Positions 8,117-17,009 of a stretch of 64,000 bases of DNA are shown piece after piece. Below the pieces are notes generated by a model. The model ran no database searches. It saw nothing but the letters and a program-made list of their open reading frames with translations, and was not told where the DNA came from. The DNA is from Oscillospiraceae bacterium. GTDB taxonomy: Bacteria > Bacillota > Clostridia > Oscillospirales > Ruminococcaceae. Where the stretch lies: positions 33,301-97,300 of the forward strand of contig JAGALZ010000010.1 in NCBI GenBank assembly GCA_017848055.1. The letters are read 5' to 3'. The position numbers and the translations under genes are program-made. Positions within the stretch are counted from its first letter, which is position 1, and the number at the start of each line of letters is the position of its first letter.

Positions 8117-9409
8117 ATGACTATACTTTTACCTGTGTCTATAGCCCTTTTAACGGGACTTATGATGACAAGAGCCTTCAAACCGCTCAGACTTCCGTCT
8201 GTTACTGCATACCTTATCGCAGGCGTCATAATCGGCCCTTACTGCCTCGGAGCACTCGGCGTAGACGGACTTGGCTTCACCTCACTTTCGCAGGTCGAAG
8301 GGCTCGGAGCCGTTTCGCAGATAGCCCTTGGCTTTATCGCATTTTCAATCGGTAACGAGTTCAGACTCAAGGACTTAAAGCAGATAGGTAAGCAGGCATT
8401 CATCATCGGTATTTTCCAGGCACTTGCCGCAACACTCCTCGTTGACCTTGCATTGTTTGTTGTCCACCTTATCATGCCCGACAAGATTTCGCTTGCACAG
8501 GTGCTTACATTAGGTGCAATCGCTACAGCAACTGCGCCTGCTGCTACACTTATGGTAGTAAGACAGTATAAAGCAAAGGGTAAGCTTACAAACCTCCTTT
8601 TGCCGATTGTTGCCCTCGACGACGCAGTAGGACTTATAGTGTTTGCAGTTTCCTTCGGCGTAGCAAAAACACTCGTTGTCGGAAAGCTCGATATCATCTC
8701 AATACTCGTAAATCCGATTATCGAAATCGTGCTGTCGCTCCTTCTCGGCGCTGTAATGGGATATATCCTTACACAGCTAGAAAAGATGTTCAACTCAAAT
8801 ACAAACCGTCTTAATATGACAATCGCATTCGTGTTTATGACCGTCGCACTCTCTACAATAAAGGTTGAAATAGGACAGGTGCATATCGGCTTCTCGTCAC
8901 TCCTCGTTTGTATGATGCTCGGAACAGTCTTCTGTAATATCTGTCCGCTTTCCCACGACCTTATGGGTGCAACAGATAAGTGGACATCTCCGCTTTTTGC
9001 ACTGTTCTTTGTTATAAGCGGCGCAGAGCTTGAGCTTTCGGTTTTCGCAGATGCCGCAATCGTAGGAATAGGCGTTGTCTATATCCTCTTCAGATGTGCA
9101 GGTAAGTATTCGGGTACCTTCCTCAGCGCAAAGGCAACCCACTGCGACAGCAAGACCTGCAAGTTTCTGGGTATCACACTCTTCCCGCAGGCAGGTGTCG
9201 CACTCGGAATGTGTGCAACCGCAATGCAGCTGGGCGAGCAGGGTGTACTTATCAGAAATATCACTCTCTTCGCAGTGCTTATATATGAGATTTTCGGCCC
9301 GCTGTTCACAAAAATGGCACTCACTGCATCAGGCGATATCCAGCCTATGTCGGATGAGGTCAAGAACCGCCGCCACCATAAGCTTCGGGAAGCAAGCGAG
9401 AAAAACTAA
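8117..9409 (+). CDS. Kef-type cation/proton antiporter (CPA2 family)
   Basis: This is an integral membrane antiporter of 430 residues with about 12-13 hydrophobic helices spread over the whole length. Family features include the AYLIAGVIIGPYCLG segment at about residues 33-47, the ALGFIAFSIGNEFRL segment at about 75-90 and the LDDAVGLIVFAV motif at about 175-186, where the paired acids bind cations in this fold. The C-terminal RCK/TrkA-N domain of KefB/KefC is absent; the protein ends in a short basic tail. The transported ion (Na or K) cannot be read from sequence. trmL starts 12 bases downstream. Confidence 0.88.
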   Translation: MTILLPVSIALLTGLMMTRAFKPLRLPSVTAYLIAGVIIGPYCLGALGVDGLGFTSLSQVEGLGAVSQIALGFIAFSIGNEFRLKDLKQIGKQAFIIGIFQALAATLLVDLALFVVHLIMPDKISLAQVLTLGAIATATAPAATLMVVRQYKAKGKLTNLLLPIVALDDAVGLIVFAVSFGVAKTLVVGKLDIISILVNPIIEIVLSLLLGAVMGYILTQLEKMFNSNTNRLNMTIAFVFMTVALSTIKVEIGQVHIGFSSLLVCMMLGTVFCNICPLSHDLMGATDKWTSPLFALFFVISGAELELSVFADAAIVGIGVVYILFRCAGKYSGTFLSAKATHCDSKTCKFLGITLFPQAGVALGMCATAMQLGEQGVLIRNITLFAVLIYEIFGPLFTKMALTASGDIQPMSDEVKNRRHHKLREASEKN

Positions 9410-9421
9410 GGGGGAAGAGCT

Positions 9422-9919
9422 TTGGCAAACCTCAATATCGTGCTCGTAGAGCCGCAGATTCCGCAGAATACGGGCAATATCTCCCGCACCTGTGCTGTTA
9501 CCGGTGCAACGCTCCACCTCGTAAAGCCCTACGGCTTTGAAATTTCAGATAAACAGCTCAAAAGAGCAGGACTCGACTATTGGGATAAGCTTACTATCTT
9601 CGAGTACGAAAGCCTGCAGGACTTTCTGCAAAAGAATAAGGACGCTAAGATGTTCTTCTTTACAACAAAGGGAAGAAGTACCCATAGCGAGGTGACTTAC
9701 CCCGATAATGCCTTTATAGTGTTCGGCAGAGAGGATAAGGGACTCCCGGAAAGCCTTCTCTACAACAACCCCGACAGCTGCGTCAGAATACCTATGCGAA
9801 ACGATTTGCGGTCGCTCAATCTTTCAAACAGCGTCGCAATCGCAACCTATGAGGTGTTAAGACAGTGGGATTACCCCGACCTTAACCGTGAGGGCAAGCT
9901 TACACAGTATGAGTGGTAG
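9422..9919 (+). CDS. trmL: tRNA (cytidine(34)-2'-O)-methyltransferase TrmL
   Basis: This is a SPOUT-class methyltransferase that 2'-O-methylates the wobble nucleotide of tRNA-Leu isoacceptors. The 165-residue protein begins with the family motif NIVLVEPQIPQNTGNISRTC, and the knot motifs VFGREDKGLPE (about 101-111) and IPMRNDLRSLNLSNSVAIATYE (two short adjacent motifs near 121-142) are intact. Translation starts at TTG (9422), a few bases after a GGGGGAAG ribosome site; no in-frame ATG fits. It lies 12 bases after the antiporter gene and may be cotranscribed with it. A short GGGG/CCCC hairpin follows at 9926-9940. Confidence 0.94.
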   Translation: MANLNIVLVEPQIPQNTGNISRTCAVTGATLHLVKPYGFEISDKQLKRAGLDYWDKLTIFEYESLQDFLQKNKDAKMFFFTTKGRSTHSEVTYPDNAFIVFGREDKGLPESLLYNNPDSCVRIPMRNDLRSLNLSNSVAIATYEVLRQWDYPDLNREGKLTQYEW

Positions 9920-9959
9920 ATGTGCGGGGATTTCAGCCCCAAAATTTATCAAAAATCTC

Positions 9960-9988
9960 TTGCATTTTGTGAGAGAATGTAGTACAAT
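9960..9988 (+). promoter_or_regulatory. Promoter of pgk
   Basis: TTGCAT (9960-9965), a 17-base spacer, then TACAAT (9983-9988). A GTTGTTAA/TTTAACAAC inverted repeat follows at about 9999-10019 in the leader. Confidence 0.75.
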
Positions 9989-10059
9989 ATAAAGGTAGTG
10001 TTGTTAAGTATTTAACAACTATTAAAAAGTAAATTTTTATCAGAGAGGATGTCACAATT

Positions 10060-11274
10060 ATGGCAGGTTTAAACAAGGTTACAGTTGAAGACTTAAGCGT
10101 TAAGGGCAAGAAGGTTCTCGTAAGAGTTGACTTCAACGTTCCGCTTAAGGATGGCGTTATCACAAACGACAACAGAATTACAGCAGCTCTTCCTACAATC
10201 AATAAGCTCGTAGAGAACGGCGCTAAGGTAGTTCTCTGCTCACACCTCGGCAAGCCAAAGAACGGCCCTGAGGATAAGTTCTCACTCGCTCCTGCAGCTG
10301 CAAGACTTGCAGAGCTTGTAACAGCTAAGGTTACATTTGCTAAGGACGATACAGTAGTAGGCGACAACGCTAAGAAGGCAGTTGCTGAAATGGGCGAAGG
10401 CGAAATCGTAGTTCTCGAGAACACAAGATTCCGTGGCGCTGAAGAAACAAAGAACGGCGAAGAGTTCGCTAAGGAGCTTGCTCAGCTCGTTGACGGCGAA
10501 GCATTCGTTATGGACGCTTTCGGTTCTGCTCATAGAGCACACGCTTCTACAGCAGGCGTTACAAAGTTTGTTAAGGAAACAGCAGTAGGTTACCTTATGC
10601 AGAAGGAAATCAACTTCCTCGGCAATGCTGTTGAAGACCCTGTAAGACCTTTCGTAGCAATCCTCGGCGGTGCTAAGGTTGCAGATAAGCTCAACGTTAT
10701 CAACAACCTCATCGAGAAGTGCGATACACTTATCATCGGCGGCGGTATGGCTTATACATTCCTCAAGGCTCAGGGTAAGGAAATCGGTACATCACTCGTT
10801 GATGATACAAAGCTTGACTACTGCAAGGAAATGATTGAAAAGGCAGCTAAGGCTGGCAAGAAGCTCCTTCTCCCTGTTGATACAACAATCACAAAGAGCT
10901 TCCCTGACCCAATCGATGCTGAAATCGAAGTTGAAGTATCCGAAACAATCCCAGCTGATATGATGGGTCTTGATATCGGTACAAAGACACAGGAACTCTA
11001 TGCAGAAGCTGTAAAGAGCGCTAAGACTGTTGTATGGAACGGCCCTATGGGCGTGTTCGAGAACCCAATTCTCGCAAAGGGAACAATCGCAGTTGCTAAG
11101 TCCCTCGCTGAAACAGATGCTACAACAATCATCGGCGGCGGTGACTCTGCAGCAGCAGTTATCAGCCTCGGCTTTGCTGACAAGATGAGCCACATCTCTA
11201 CAGGCGGCGGAGCTTCTCTTGAGTACCTCGAAGGAAAGGTTCTCCCGGGAATCGACGTAATCGCTGACAAGTAA
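10060..11274 (+). CDS. pgk: Phosphoglycerate kinase
   Basis: Cytosolic glycolytic enzyme that transfers phosphate from 1,3-bisphosphoglycerate to ADP. The 404-residue protein is full length. It has the N-terminal signature [13 protein letters not shown] (about 14-26), the substrate-binding Arg/His positions in CSHLGKPK, the hinge segment [11 protein letters not shown] (about 200-210) and the nucleotide loop [10 protein letters not shown] (about 361-370). It is the first gene of a pgk-(orf)-tpiA-gpmI cluster, with its own promoter and terminator. Codon use is strongly biased, as expected for a highly expressed gene. Confidence 0.98.
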   Translation: MAGLNKVTVEDLSVKGKKVLVRVDFNVPLKDGVITNDNRITAALPTINKLVENGAKVVLCSHLGKPKNGPEDKFSLAPAAARLAELVTAKVTFAKDDTVVGDNAKKAVAEMGEGEIVVLENTRFRGAEETKNGEEFAKELAQLVDGEAFVMDAFGSAHRAHASTAGVTKFVKETAVGYLMQKEINFLGNAVEDPVRPFVAILGGAKVADKLNVINNLIEKCDTLIIGGGMAYTFLKAQGKEIGTSLVDDTKLDYCKEMIEKAAKAGKKLLLPVDTTITKSFPDPIDAEIEVEVSETIPADMMGLDIGTKTQELYAEAVKSAKTVVWNGPMGVFENPILAKGTIAVAKSLAETDATTIIGGGDSAAAVISLGFADKMSHISTGGGASLEYLEGKVLPGIDVIADK

Positions 11275-11282
11275 AATTTCAA

Positions 11283-11320
11283 AGAGCAGATACCCCTTTG
11301 CGAGTGTCTGCTCTTTTTTT
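11283..11320 (+). terminator. Terminator of pgk
   Basis: An 11-bp stem (AGAGCAGATAC / GTGTCTGCTCT) followed by a run of seven T, directly after the pgk stop. Confidence 0.9.
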
Positions 11321-11338
11321 AAGTTAAAGGAGGAGACT

Positions 11339-12013
11339 ATGTACTTAGCACTTTTTGAATCGGGAAATCCCGTAGGTAGTATCCTGAAAATTGTTGTTTT
11401 CGCATTTGTGGCATCGTATATTCTCAGACTTGTTATAGTAGCCGTGAGATTTGGTAGTATGTGGATATCTGACAAAGAAGGCTTCAACAGGTATATAACC
11501 GAGAATGATATAAACGCATTAAAGATATTAAATCCGTTTTCCAATACGCTTTTTTTAGACAAGAATACTTCTGACGAAAACGAGCAGGACAGCGAGAATA
11601 AGAAGGTCCTCTGCAAGGCAACCGCTAAGGTCATCGGCAAAGAGGAAATCAAATCCTATAGCACCGACGAAGAGGGCAGACCTACAACAGCGATAAGCTA
11701 TCAGCTCAAGGTCAAGTTCTATGTCGGAAACTCAGCCGCAACCGCCTATGTAGGATGCGATACATACGACGATAACGTCGAGATTTATTACAACAAGGAT
11801 GACCACAGCGAGGTGTACCTCACCTCTGACGAGAGATTTAAAACCGGTTTTACAATGGCAGACTTTACCATCGAGGGGCTGAGAAACGCCAAGAATAAGG
11901 CAGCGGACAAGATTCTCAGTGCCGCTCAGAAGAACATAGTGCTGAATATCCTTCTGACTCTTGCAATGGTGGCAATTGTAGTTCTCGCAAGTAAGCTTAA
12001 CAATGCTCTGTAA
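11339..12013 (+). CDS. Unknown two-pass membrane protein (224 aa)
   Basis: The ATG follows an AAAGGAGGAG ribosome site. Hydrophobic helices lie at both ends (about residues 14-37 and 201-220), and the central 140 residues are polar, acidic and probably beta-rich. Both ends in the membrane suggests a loop domain on one face. The family is not recognised. It lies between pgk and tpiA but is separated from them by the pgk terminator and the tpiA promoter, so a link with glycolysis is not implied. Confidence 0.75.
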   Translation: MYLALFESGNPVGSILKIVVFAFVASYILRLVIVAVRFGSMWISDKEGFNRYITENDINALKILNPFSNTLFLDKNTSDENEQDSENKKVLCKATAKVIGKEEIKSYSTDEEGRPTTAISYQLKVKFYVGNSAATAYVGCDTYDDNVEIYYNKDDHSEVYLTSDERFKTGFTMADFTIEGLRNAKNKAADKILSAAQKNIVLNILLTLAMVAIVVLASKLNNAL

Positions 12014-12015
12014 CA

Positions 12016-12044
12016 TTGACAAAGCATTAACATTGTGGTAGAAT
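12016..12044 (+). promoter_or_regulatory. Promoter of tpiA
   Basis: TTGACA (12016-12021), a 17-base spacer and TAGAAT (12039-12044): a strong sigma-A promoter starting just after the upstream stop codon. Confidence 0.85.
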
Positions 12045-12106
12045 ATATATGGCTTAAAAGCCGAAAATTTAGGTAATAATATTTTTATAAAAGGAGCTAA
12101 TGTAAA

Positions 12107-12883
12107 ATGAACAAGTCAGTAAGAAAGGCAATCATTGCCGGCAACTGGAAGATGAACAAGACAAGACCTGAGGCTAAGGAGCTTTTAGAAGCAATCAAGC
12201 CGCTCGTTGCAAATGCAGAGGGTAACGTTGAGGTTATCGCTTGCGTACCTTACACAAACCTCGAGACAGCTGTAAACACAGTTGCAGGTTCTAATGTAAA
12301 GATTGGTGCAGAGAACGTTCACTTTGAAAAGAGCGGTGCTTTCACAGGCGAAATCTCTGCTGATATGCTCACAGAAATCGGCGTTGAGTACGTTGTTATC
12401 GGACACAGCGAAAGAAGACAGTACTTCGGCGAAACAGATGAAACAGTAAACAAGAGAACAAAGGCAGCTCTCGCAGGCGGACTCAAGCCAATCGTTTGTG
12501 TTGGCGAGCTTCTCTGGGAGAGAGAAACAGGCATCACAGAGGAAGTTATTGCAAGACAGATTAAGCTTGACCTCTACGATGTATCCGCTGAGGATGTTAA
12601 GAAGGTAGTTATCGCTTACGAGCCAGTATGGGCTATCGGCACAGGCAAGACTGCTACTGCTGACCAGGCTGAAGAGGTTTGTGCATTTATCAGAGCTACA
12701 CTTGCTAAGCTTTATGACGATGCAACAGCTCAGGCTGTTACAATTCAGTACGGCGGTTCTATGAACGCTGCAAACGCTGCTGAGCTTCTCTCCAAGGAGA
12801 ATGTTGACGGCGGTCTTATCGGCGGTGCTTCACTCAAGGCTGCAGACTTCAACACAATCGTTCAGGCTGCTATCAACGGCTAG
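12107..12883 (+). CDS. tpiA: Triosephosphate isomerase
   Basis: Interconverts dihydroxyacetone phosphate and glyceraldehyde 3-phosphate. The 258-residue TIM barrel has NWKMN with the catalytic Lys (about residues 13-17), GHSERR with the catalytic His (about 102-107) and AYEPVWAIGTGK with the catalytic Glu (about 171-182). The phosphate loops GGS and GLIGGAS lie near the C-terminus. An AAAGGAG ribosome site precedes the ATG. A small GAAGCG/CGCTTC hairpin overlaps the stop codon. It belongs to the glycolytic cluster with pgk and gpmI. Confidence 0.98.
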   Translation: MNKSVRKAIIAGNWKMNKTRPEAKELLEAIKPLVANAEGNVEVIACVPYTNLETAVNTVAGSNVKIGAENVHFEKSGAFTGEISADMLTEIGVEYVVIGHSERRQYFGETDETVNKRTKAALAGGLKPIVCVGELLWERETGITEEVIARQIKLDLYDVSAEDVKKVVIAYEPVWAIGTGKTATADQAEEVCAFIRATLAKLYDDATAQAVTIQYGGSMNAANAAELLSKENVDGGLIGGASLKAADFNTIVQAAING

Positions 12884-13222
12884 AAGCGTGACGCTTCACC
12901 CGTTGTGACCCCCGCATAAGTATCCGATTATTCACGTGTCCGATGCTCCCTGTAGGGGGCGGATGCGTTTTGAAAATCAAACATATAAACTAGCGCAATG
13001 GTCATTTGTGCCAGTGGCGTTTGTGCCTCCGATAGGCTTGCTATCAAGGAAAAATGTCTGTCGGCACGTTAAAACGAACTGATAGAATTATATTGATGGG
13101 CGTATTGCGTCGATTAGATTATCGAGAGTTTGCAAATCTCTGCGGTCGGAGAAATTTCGAATAATGGCGGATGCGCTGTTGACAATCGGGCATTGAATCA
13201 AAACTTTGAAAGGAAAATAAAA
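12884..13222 (+). other. 339-bp interval between tpiA and gpmI without a gene
   Basis: No open frame with a ribosome site is seen. The interval has a GAAGCG-TGA-CGCTTC hairpin at its left edge, a GC-rich segment with CTCCC/GGGGG pairing and a repeated GGATGCG word (about 12959-12968 and again near 13167), and a TAGAAT box near 13084. It reads as a degenerate intergenic repeat plus the gpmI leader. An unidentified structured RNA cannot be ruled out. Confidence 0.4.
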
Positions 13223-14743
13223 ATGGCAAAGAAACCAGTTGCACTTATCATTATGGACGGCTTTGGCTACAACCACTCAAGCTACGGAAACGCAATCCGT
13301 GCAGCCAAGACACCAAACCTTGATAAGCTTTTAGCAAATTATCCGCACACACTTATTGGTGCAAGCGGAATGGACGTAGGACTTCCTGACGGCCAGATGG
13401 GTAACTCCGAAGTAGGACACACCAACATCGGCGCAGGCAGAATTGTCTACCAGGAGCTTACAAGAATCACAAAGTCAATCAGAGAAGGCGATTTCTTTGA
13501 GAAGGAAGCATTCGTAAACGCAGTAGAAAACTGCAAGAAGAACGATTCCGCACTCCACCTCTTCGGACTCCTCTCCGACGGCGGTGTTCACTCACATAAC
13601 CGTCACCTCTACGGTCTTTTAGAGCTTGCCAAGAAGGCAGGACTCAAGAAGGTATACGTTCACTGCTTTATGGACGGCAGAGACGTTGCACCAACAAGCG
13701 GTATCGACTTTGTTGATGAGCTTGAAGACAAGATGAAGACAATCGGCGTAGGTAAGATTGCATCCGTAATGGGCAGATACTACGCAATGGACAGAGATAA
13801 TCGCTGGGAGAGAGTACAGAAGGCTTATGCTGCTATGGTATACGGCGAGGGCATGGAAGCTCAGACAGCACACGATGCTATCAAGGCTTCCTATAACGCA
13901 GACGTAACAGATGAGTTCGTAGCTCCTACAGTTATTGATAAGGAAGGCACAATCGGCGAAGGCGACAGCGTTATCTTCTTTAACTTCCGTCCTGACCGTG
14001 CAAGAGAAATCACACGTACATTCGTAGACGACGATTTCAAGGGCTTCGAGAGAAGAAACGGCAGATTCAATCTCTACTATGTATGTATGACTCAGTACGA
14101 CGTTACAATGCCTAACGTTGAGGTTGCATTCAAGCCTGAAGGACTTACAAATACCCTCGGTGAGTACATCTCCAAGCAGGGTCTCACACAGCTTAGAATC
14201 GCTGAAACAGAAAAGTATGCTCACGTTACATTCTTCTTCAACGGCGGTGTTGAAGCTCCGTTTGAGAACGAAGACAGAGCACTTATCGATTCACCTAAGG
14301 TTGCAACATACGACCTTCAGCCTGAAATGAGTGCATACCCTGTATGCGACGAGGTTGTAAAGAGAATCGAGTCTGATAAGTATGACGTTATTATCTTAAA
14401 CTACGCAAACTGCGATATGGTAGGACACACAGGTGTGTTCGACGCAGCAGTTAAGGCAGTAGAGGCAGTTGACGAGTGTATGGGCAGAACAGTTGACGCA
14501 GTTCTCGCAAAGGGCGGCGTTGCTCTTATCACTGCTGACCACGGTAACGCAGATAAGATGTATGAGGAGGACGGTTCACCGTTCACAGCTCATACAACTA
14601 ACCTCGTTCCTCTCATCATTGCAGGTGCAGGTGAGGTTGCACTCCGTGAAGGCGGCGTGCTCGCAGACCTCTCACCAACAATCTTAAAGCTCTTAGAGCT
14701 TCCACAGCCTGAAGAGATGACAGGTAAGTCTATCATCAAGTAA
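13223..14743 (+). CDS. gpmI: 2,3-bisphosphoglycerate-independent phosphoglycerate mutase
   Basis: Interconverts 3- and 2-phosphoglycerate using two metal ions. The chosen ATG at 13223 follows an AAAGGA ribosome site and gives 506 residues, the usual size; longer upstream in-frame extensions lack a ribosome site. The alkaline-phosphatase-type core begins [11 protein letters not shown] with the metal Asp. The phosphoserine site is in [19 protein letters not shown] (about residues 57-75), and the C-terminal metal motifs [13 protein letters not shown] and TADHGNAD are present. It follows pgk and tpiA, so three consecutive lower-glycolysis steps are grouped here. Confidence 0.98.
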   Translation: MAKKPVALIIMDGFGYNHSSYGNAIRAAKTPNLDKLLANYPHTLIGASGMDVGLPDGQMGNSEVGHTNIGAGRIVYQELTRITKSIREGDFFEKEAFVNAVENCKKNDSALHLFGLLSDGGVHSHNRHLYGLLELAKKAGLKKVYVHCFMDGRDVAPTSGIDFVDELEDKMKTIGVGKIASVMGRYYAMDRDNRWERVQKAYAAMVYGEGMEAQTAHDAIKASYNADVTDEFVAPTVIDKEGTIGEGDSVIFFNFRPDRAREITRTFVDDDFKGFERRNGRFNLYYVCMTQYDVTMPNVEVAFKPEGLTNTLGEYISKQGLTQLRIAETEKYAHVTFFFNGGVEAPFENEDRALIDSPKVATYDLQPEMSAYPVCDEVVKRIESDKYDVIILNYANCDMVGHTGVFDAAVKAVEAVDECMGRTVDAVLAKGGVALITADHGNADKMYEEDGSPFTAHTTNLVPLIIAGAGEVALREGGVLADLSPTILKLLELPQPEEMTGKSIIK

Positions 14744-14755
14744 TAGTTTGTTACG

Positions 14756-14793
14756 GCTCCGATTTTGTGTAAAACGCAGAATCGGAGCTTTTG
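14756..14793 (+). terminator. Terminator of gpmI
   Basis: A long stem (GCTCCGATT...AATCGGAGC with further internal pairing) followed by TTTTG. Confidence 0.85.
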
Positions 14794-14796
14794 CTA

Positions 14797-14825
14797 TTGT
14801 AATGTGTAGAAAATAGTGGTATAAT
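14797..14825 (+). promoter_or_regulatory. Promoter of the glycine riboswitch transcript
   Basis: TTGTAA (14797-14802), a 17-base spacer and TATAAT (14820-14825), placed just before the first aptamer. Confidence 0.75.
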
Positions 14826-14845
14826 GATGAGGTGAAAAAACAATA

Positions 14846-15020
14846 AGATGCTAGTTGAAGTGGCCAGGAAAGGCAACAATGCCGCCGACGGAGTAACGCT
14901 CTCAGGTAAACAGACTGCCCACAGATAGCACTCCGGAGAAGTCCTGTAAAACGGATGCCGAAGGTGCAAGGCGGTGTGTTTCCGCTAAAACTCTCAGGCA
15001 AAAGGACGGAGGTAGATGGT
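14846..15020 (+). ncRNA. Tandem glycine riboswitch
   Basis: Two successive glycine-aptamer cores are visible. The first has GCCGACGGAGTAA and CTCTCAGGTAAACAGAC (about 14884-14914). The second has GCCGAAGGTGCAAGG and CTCTCAGGCAAAAGGAC (about 14958-15007), a very close match to the family consensus. A terminator hairpin with a T-run lies at 15068-15093, before the start of the AGCS symporter gene. The family commonly controls glycine uptake or breakdown. Whether glycine turns this gene on or off depends on pairing between the second aptamer and the terminator, which was not resolved. Confidence 0.93.
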
Positions 15021-15067
15021 AAGCCTAGGGAAGTATGCTGCCCTTGGTTACAGCTACGCTTGTTCGG

Positions 15068-15093
15068 AGTCGGATGTTGAATCCGGCTTTTTT
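15068..15093 (+). terminator. Expression-platform terminator of the glycine riboswitch
   Basis: An 8-bp stem (AGTCGGAT / ATCCGGCT, one G-T pair) with a 5-base loop is followed by six T. It lies between the aptamers and the symporter start, so it is probably the regulated element. Confidence 0.85.
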
Positions 15094-15120
15094 GTTTGTA
15101 AATGTAATGGAGGAATTTCA

Positions 15121-16632
15121 ATGTTTGACAAAATCGTAAGTGTTATTGAAAAGGTCAATACCTTCCTCAATAACATTGTTTGGGGATGGCCTGTTATCAT
15201 CCTCATTCTCGGTACAGGACTTCTTCTCTCAATTAGAACGGGTTTTCTGCAGCTGAGAAAGTTTGGTACATCTCTTAACACAACTATCATTCCGACCTTA
15301 AAAAGCCTCGGTAAGCAGAAGAAGGAGGACAAGGACGCTCAGTCTGTTTCCCAGTTTGAAGCATTTTCTGCTGCGATTTCAGGTACGGTAGGTACTGGAA
15401 ATATCATCGGCGTAGTTTCAGCAATTCTTACAGGTGGCCCGGGTGCGGTTCTGTGGATGTGGATATCTGCATTTTTCGGTATGGTTACAAACTATGCTGA
15501 AAATGTCCTCGGCCTTTATTTCCGTAAAAAGGATAAGGAGGGCAACTTTTCAGGCGGGCCGTTCTACTACATCTACTACGGTCTTAAGTGGAAGTGGCTC
15601 GCTTACTTAGCAAGCGTTTTCACAGTGCTCGCTGCTATCGGTATGAGCGGAGTCCAGACAAATAAGATTTCAGGAACTGTTTCAGATGCTCTCTCAAAGG
15701 CATTTTCCTTCGAGAATATGACTGCCGTTAAGCTGATTATCGGCTTTATCGTGGCTGTTGTAGCCGCACTCATCATCATCGGTGGTATAAAGAGAATCGG
15801 CAAGGTAGCTTCAATGCTCGTTCCGTTTATGTCGCTTGCTTTTATTGCGATGGCTCTTATAGTTATCATTATGAACGTTACAGCAATTCCTAGTGCTTTT
15901 GAACTCATCTTTGATAACGCCTTCAACTTCAAGGCAGCAGGCGGCGGTATCTGTGGATATGCCTTCGCAACAGTAATCAAGAAGGGTATGGCAAGGGGCG
16001 TGTTCTCCAATGAAGCAGGACTCGGCTCATCTGTTATCGCACACTCTGCTTCCGAAACAAGAGAACCGGTAAAGCAGGGACTGTGGGGTGTGTTCGAGGT
16101 GTTCTTCGATACATTCATTATCTGTACTCTCACAGCTCTTATGATGCTTACTTCTGTTGACATAACCGCATTCACCGGCACGGAAAACGACACCGCAACC
16201 TCACTCTCACTCTTCTCGGATAACTTCGGCACATTCGGTACGGTTGTGTTCTCGGTTATCCTTCCGCTCTTTGCGTTTACAACTATTCTTGCATGGAGCT
16301 ACTACGGCGAAAAGGCAACAGAATTCTGCTTCGGAGCTTTCGGCGAAAAGGGAAGCAAAATCGCTGTTTTGGTGTTCAAGGTTGCATATATCCTTCTTAT
16401 CGTTGCATCAGCAGTCATCGAAAGCGAGCTCGTATGGTCAATTTCCGATACCTGCAACGGACTTATGGCAATCCCTAACCTTATCTGCGTTGTCGCCCTC
16501 AGCGGACTAGTAACCAAGATTACCAAAAACTACTTTGACCGTAAAAAGGGCAAGAATGTTGAGCCAATGCTCTCAGCTTACGACGACCTCAACGAGGAAT
16601 TCAAACAGTATATTAAAGAGAATAGCGACTAG
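15121..16632 (+). CDS. AGCS-family sodium/amino-acid symporter, glycine-riboswitch controlled
   Basis: This is a membrane symporter of the alanine/glycine:cation family, 503 residues from the ATG at 15121, which follows GGAGG. A longer reading would run into the riboswitch and is rejected. About 10-11 hydrophobic helices are visible. Family motifs GTVGTGNIIGVVSAI (about residues 90-104) and VFSNEAGLGSSVIAHS (about 293-308) are intact. The tandem glycine riboswitch upstream supports glycine, possibly with alanine, as the substrate. A terminator follows at 16641-16685. Confidence 0.95.
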   Translation: MFDKIVSVIEKVNTFLNNIVWGWPVIILILGTGLLLSIRTGFLQLRKFGTSLNTTIIPTLKSLGKQKKEDKDAQSVSQFEAFSAAISGTVGTGNIIGVVSAILTGGPGAVLWMWISAFFGMVTNYAENVLGLYFRKKDKEGNFSGGPFYYIYYGLKWKWLAYLASVFTVLAAIGMSGVQTNKISGTVSDALSKAFSFENMTAVKLIIGFIVAVVAALIIIGGIKRIGKVASMLVPFMSLAFIAMALIVIIMNVTAIPSAFELIFDNAFNFKAAGGGICGYAFATVIKKGMARGVFSNEAGLGSSVIAHSASETREPVKQGLWGVFEVFFDTFIICTLTALMMLTSVDITAFTGTENDTATSLSLFSDNFGTFGTVVFSVILPLFAFTTILAWSYYGEKATEFCFGAFGEKGSKIAVLVFKVAYILLIVASAVIESELVWSISDTCNGLMAIPNLICVVALSGLVTKITKNYFDRKKGKNVEPMLSAYDDLNEEFKQYIKENSD

Positions 16633-16640
16633 AAAAGTTT

Positions 16641-16685
16641 ACGTATCGGGCGTACAGAAAGTGTATCACCCGATACGTTTTTTAT
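16641..16685 (+). terminator. Terminator of the riboswitch-controlled symporter gene
   Basis: A CGTATCGGG / CCCGATACG stem with an 18-base loop is followed by six T. Confidence 0.85.
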
Positions 16686-16695
16686 AAGAAAAAAG

Positions 16696-16724
16696 TTGCA
16701 TATTTTCACTCTTTGTGCTATAAT
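16696..16724 (+). promoter_or_regulatory. Distal promoter upstream of the minD-like gene
   Basis: TTGCAT (16696-16701), a 17-base spacer and TATAAT (16719-16724). It would give a leader of about 280 bases before the minD-like gene. The leader contains TTGTCATT...AATGACAA inverted arms (about 16818-16885) but no recognised riboswitch. Confidence 0.65.
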
Positions 16725-16908
16725 TGAACTAATAGTCAAAAACGATTACGCAGCATAGTGTTGTCCGTATTGCCCGATGTCGGGAGAAAAGCGAAAATAT
16801 ATAGGTTTTGGGTGCGTTGTCATTGTAATTTTATTGTGCAGAATTTACAAGAAATGCTGTTCAATTTAATAGCAAATGACAATGTTGAATTTTTTTTGGT
16901 TTTTCTCT

Positions 16909-16936
16909 TTGACAATTCGAGAAAATGTGGTAAAAT
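16909..16936 (+). promoter_or_regulatory. Proximal promoter of the minD-like gene
   Basis: TTGACA (16909-16914), a 16-base spacer and TAAAAT (16931-16936), about 75 bases before the start codon. Confidence 0.7.
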
Positions 16937-17009
16937 ATAATAAGATAGTTATCTCGTAATTTAAGTATTACAGCTATATATAAGTTAACTGAAAGGAGTA
17001 GAAACTTCT

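Noticed and set aside
10792..11652. A 286-codon minus-strand frame over pgk and the next gene
   Set aside because: It is antisense to pgk and crosses its terminator; an artefact of biased codon use.
13130..13222. Extension of gpmI to an upstream start
   Set aside because: There is no ribosome site before it, while the ATG at 13223 follows AAAGGA and gives the normal length.
15016..15120. Extra N-terminal residues of the symporter
   Set aside because: The stretch includes the 3' end and terminator of the glycine riboswitch, so it is leader RNA.
16758..16940. A 60-codon open frame in the leader of the minD-like gene
   Set aside because: It has no ribosome site, contains the proximal promoter, and its residues look like translated AT-rich leader.
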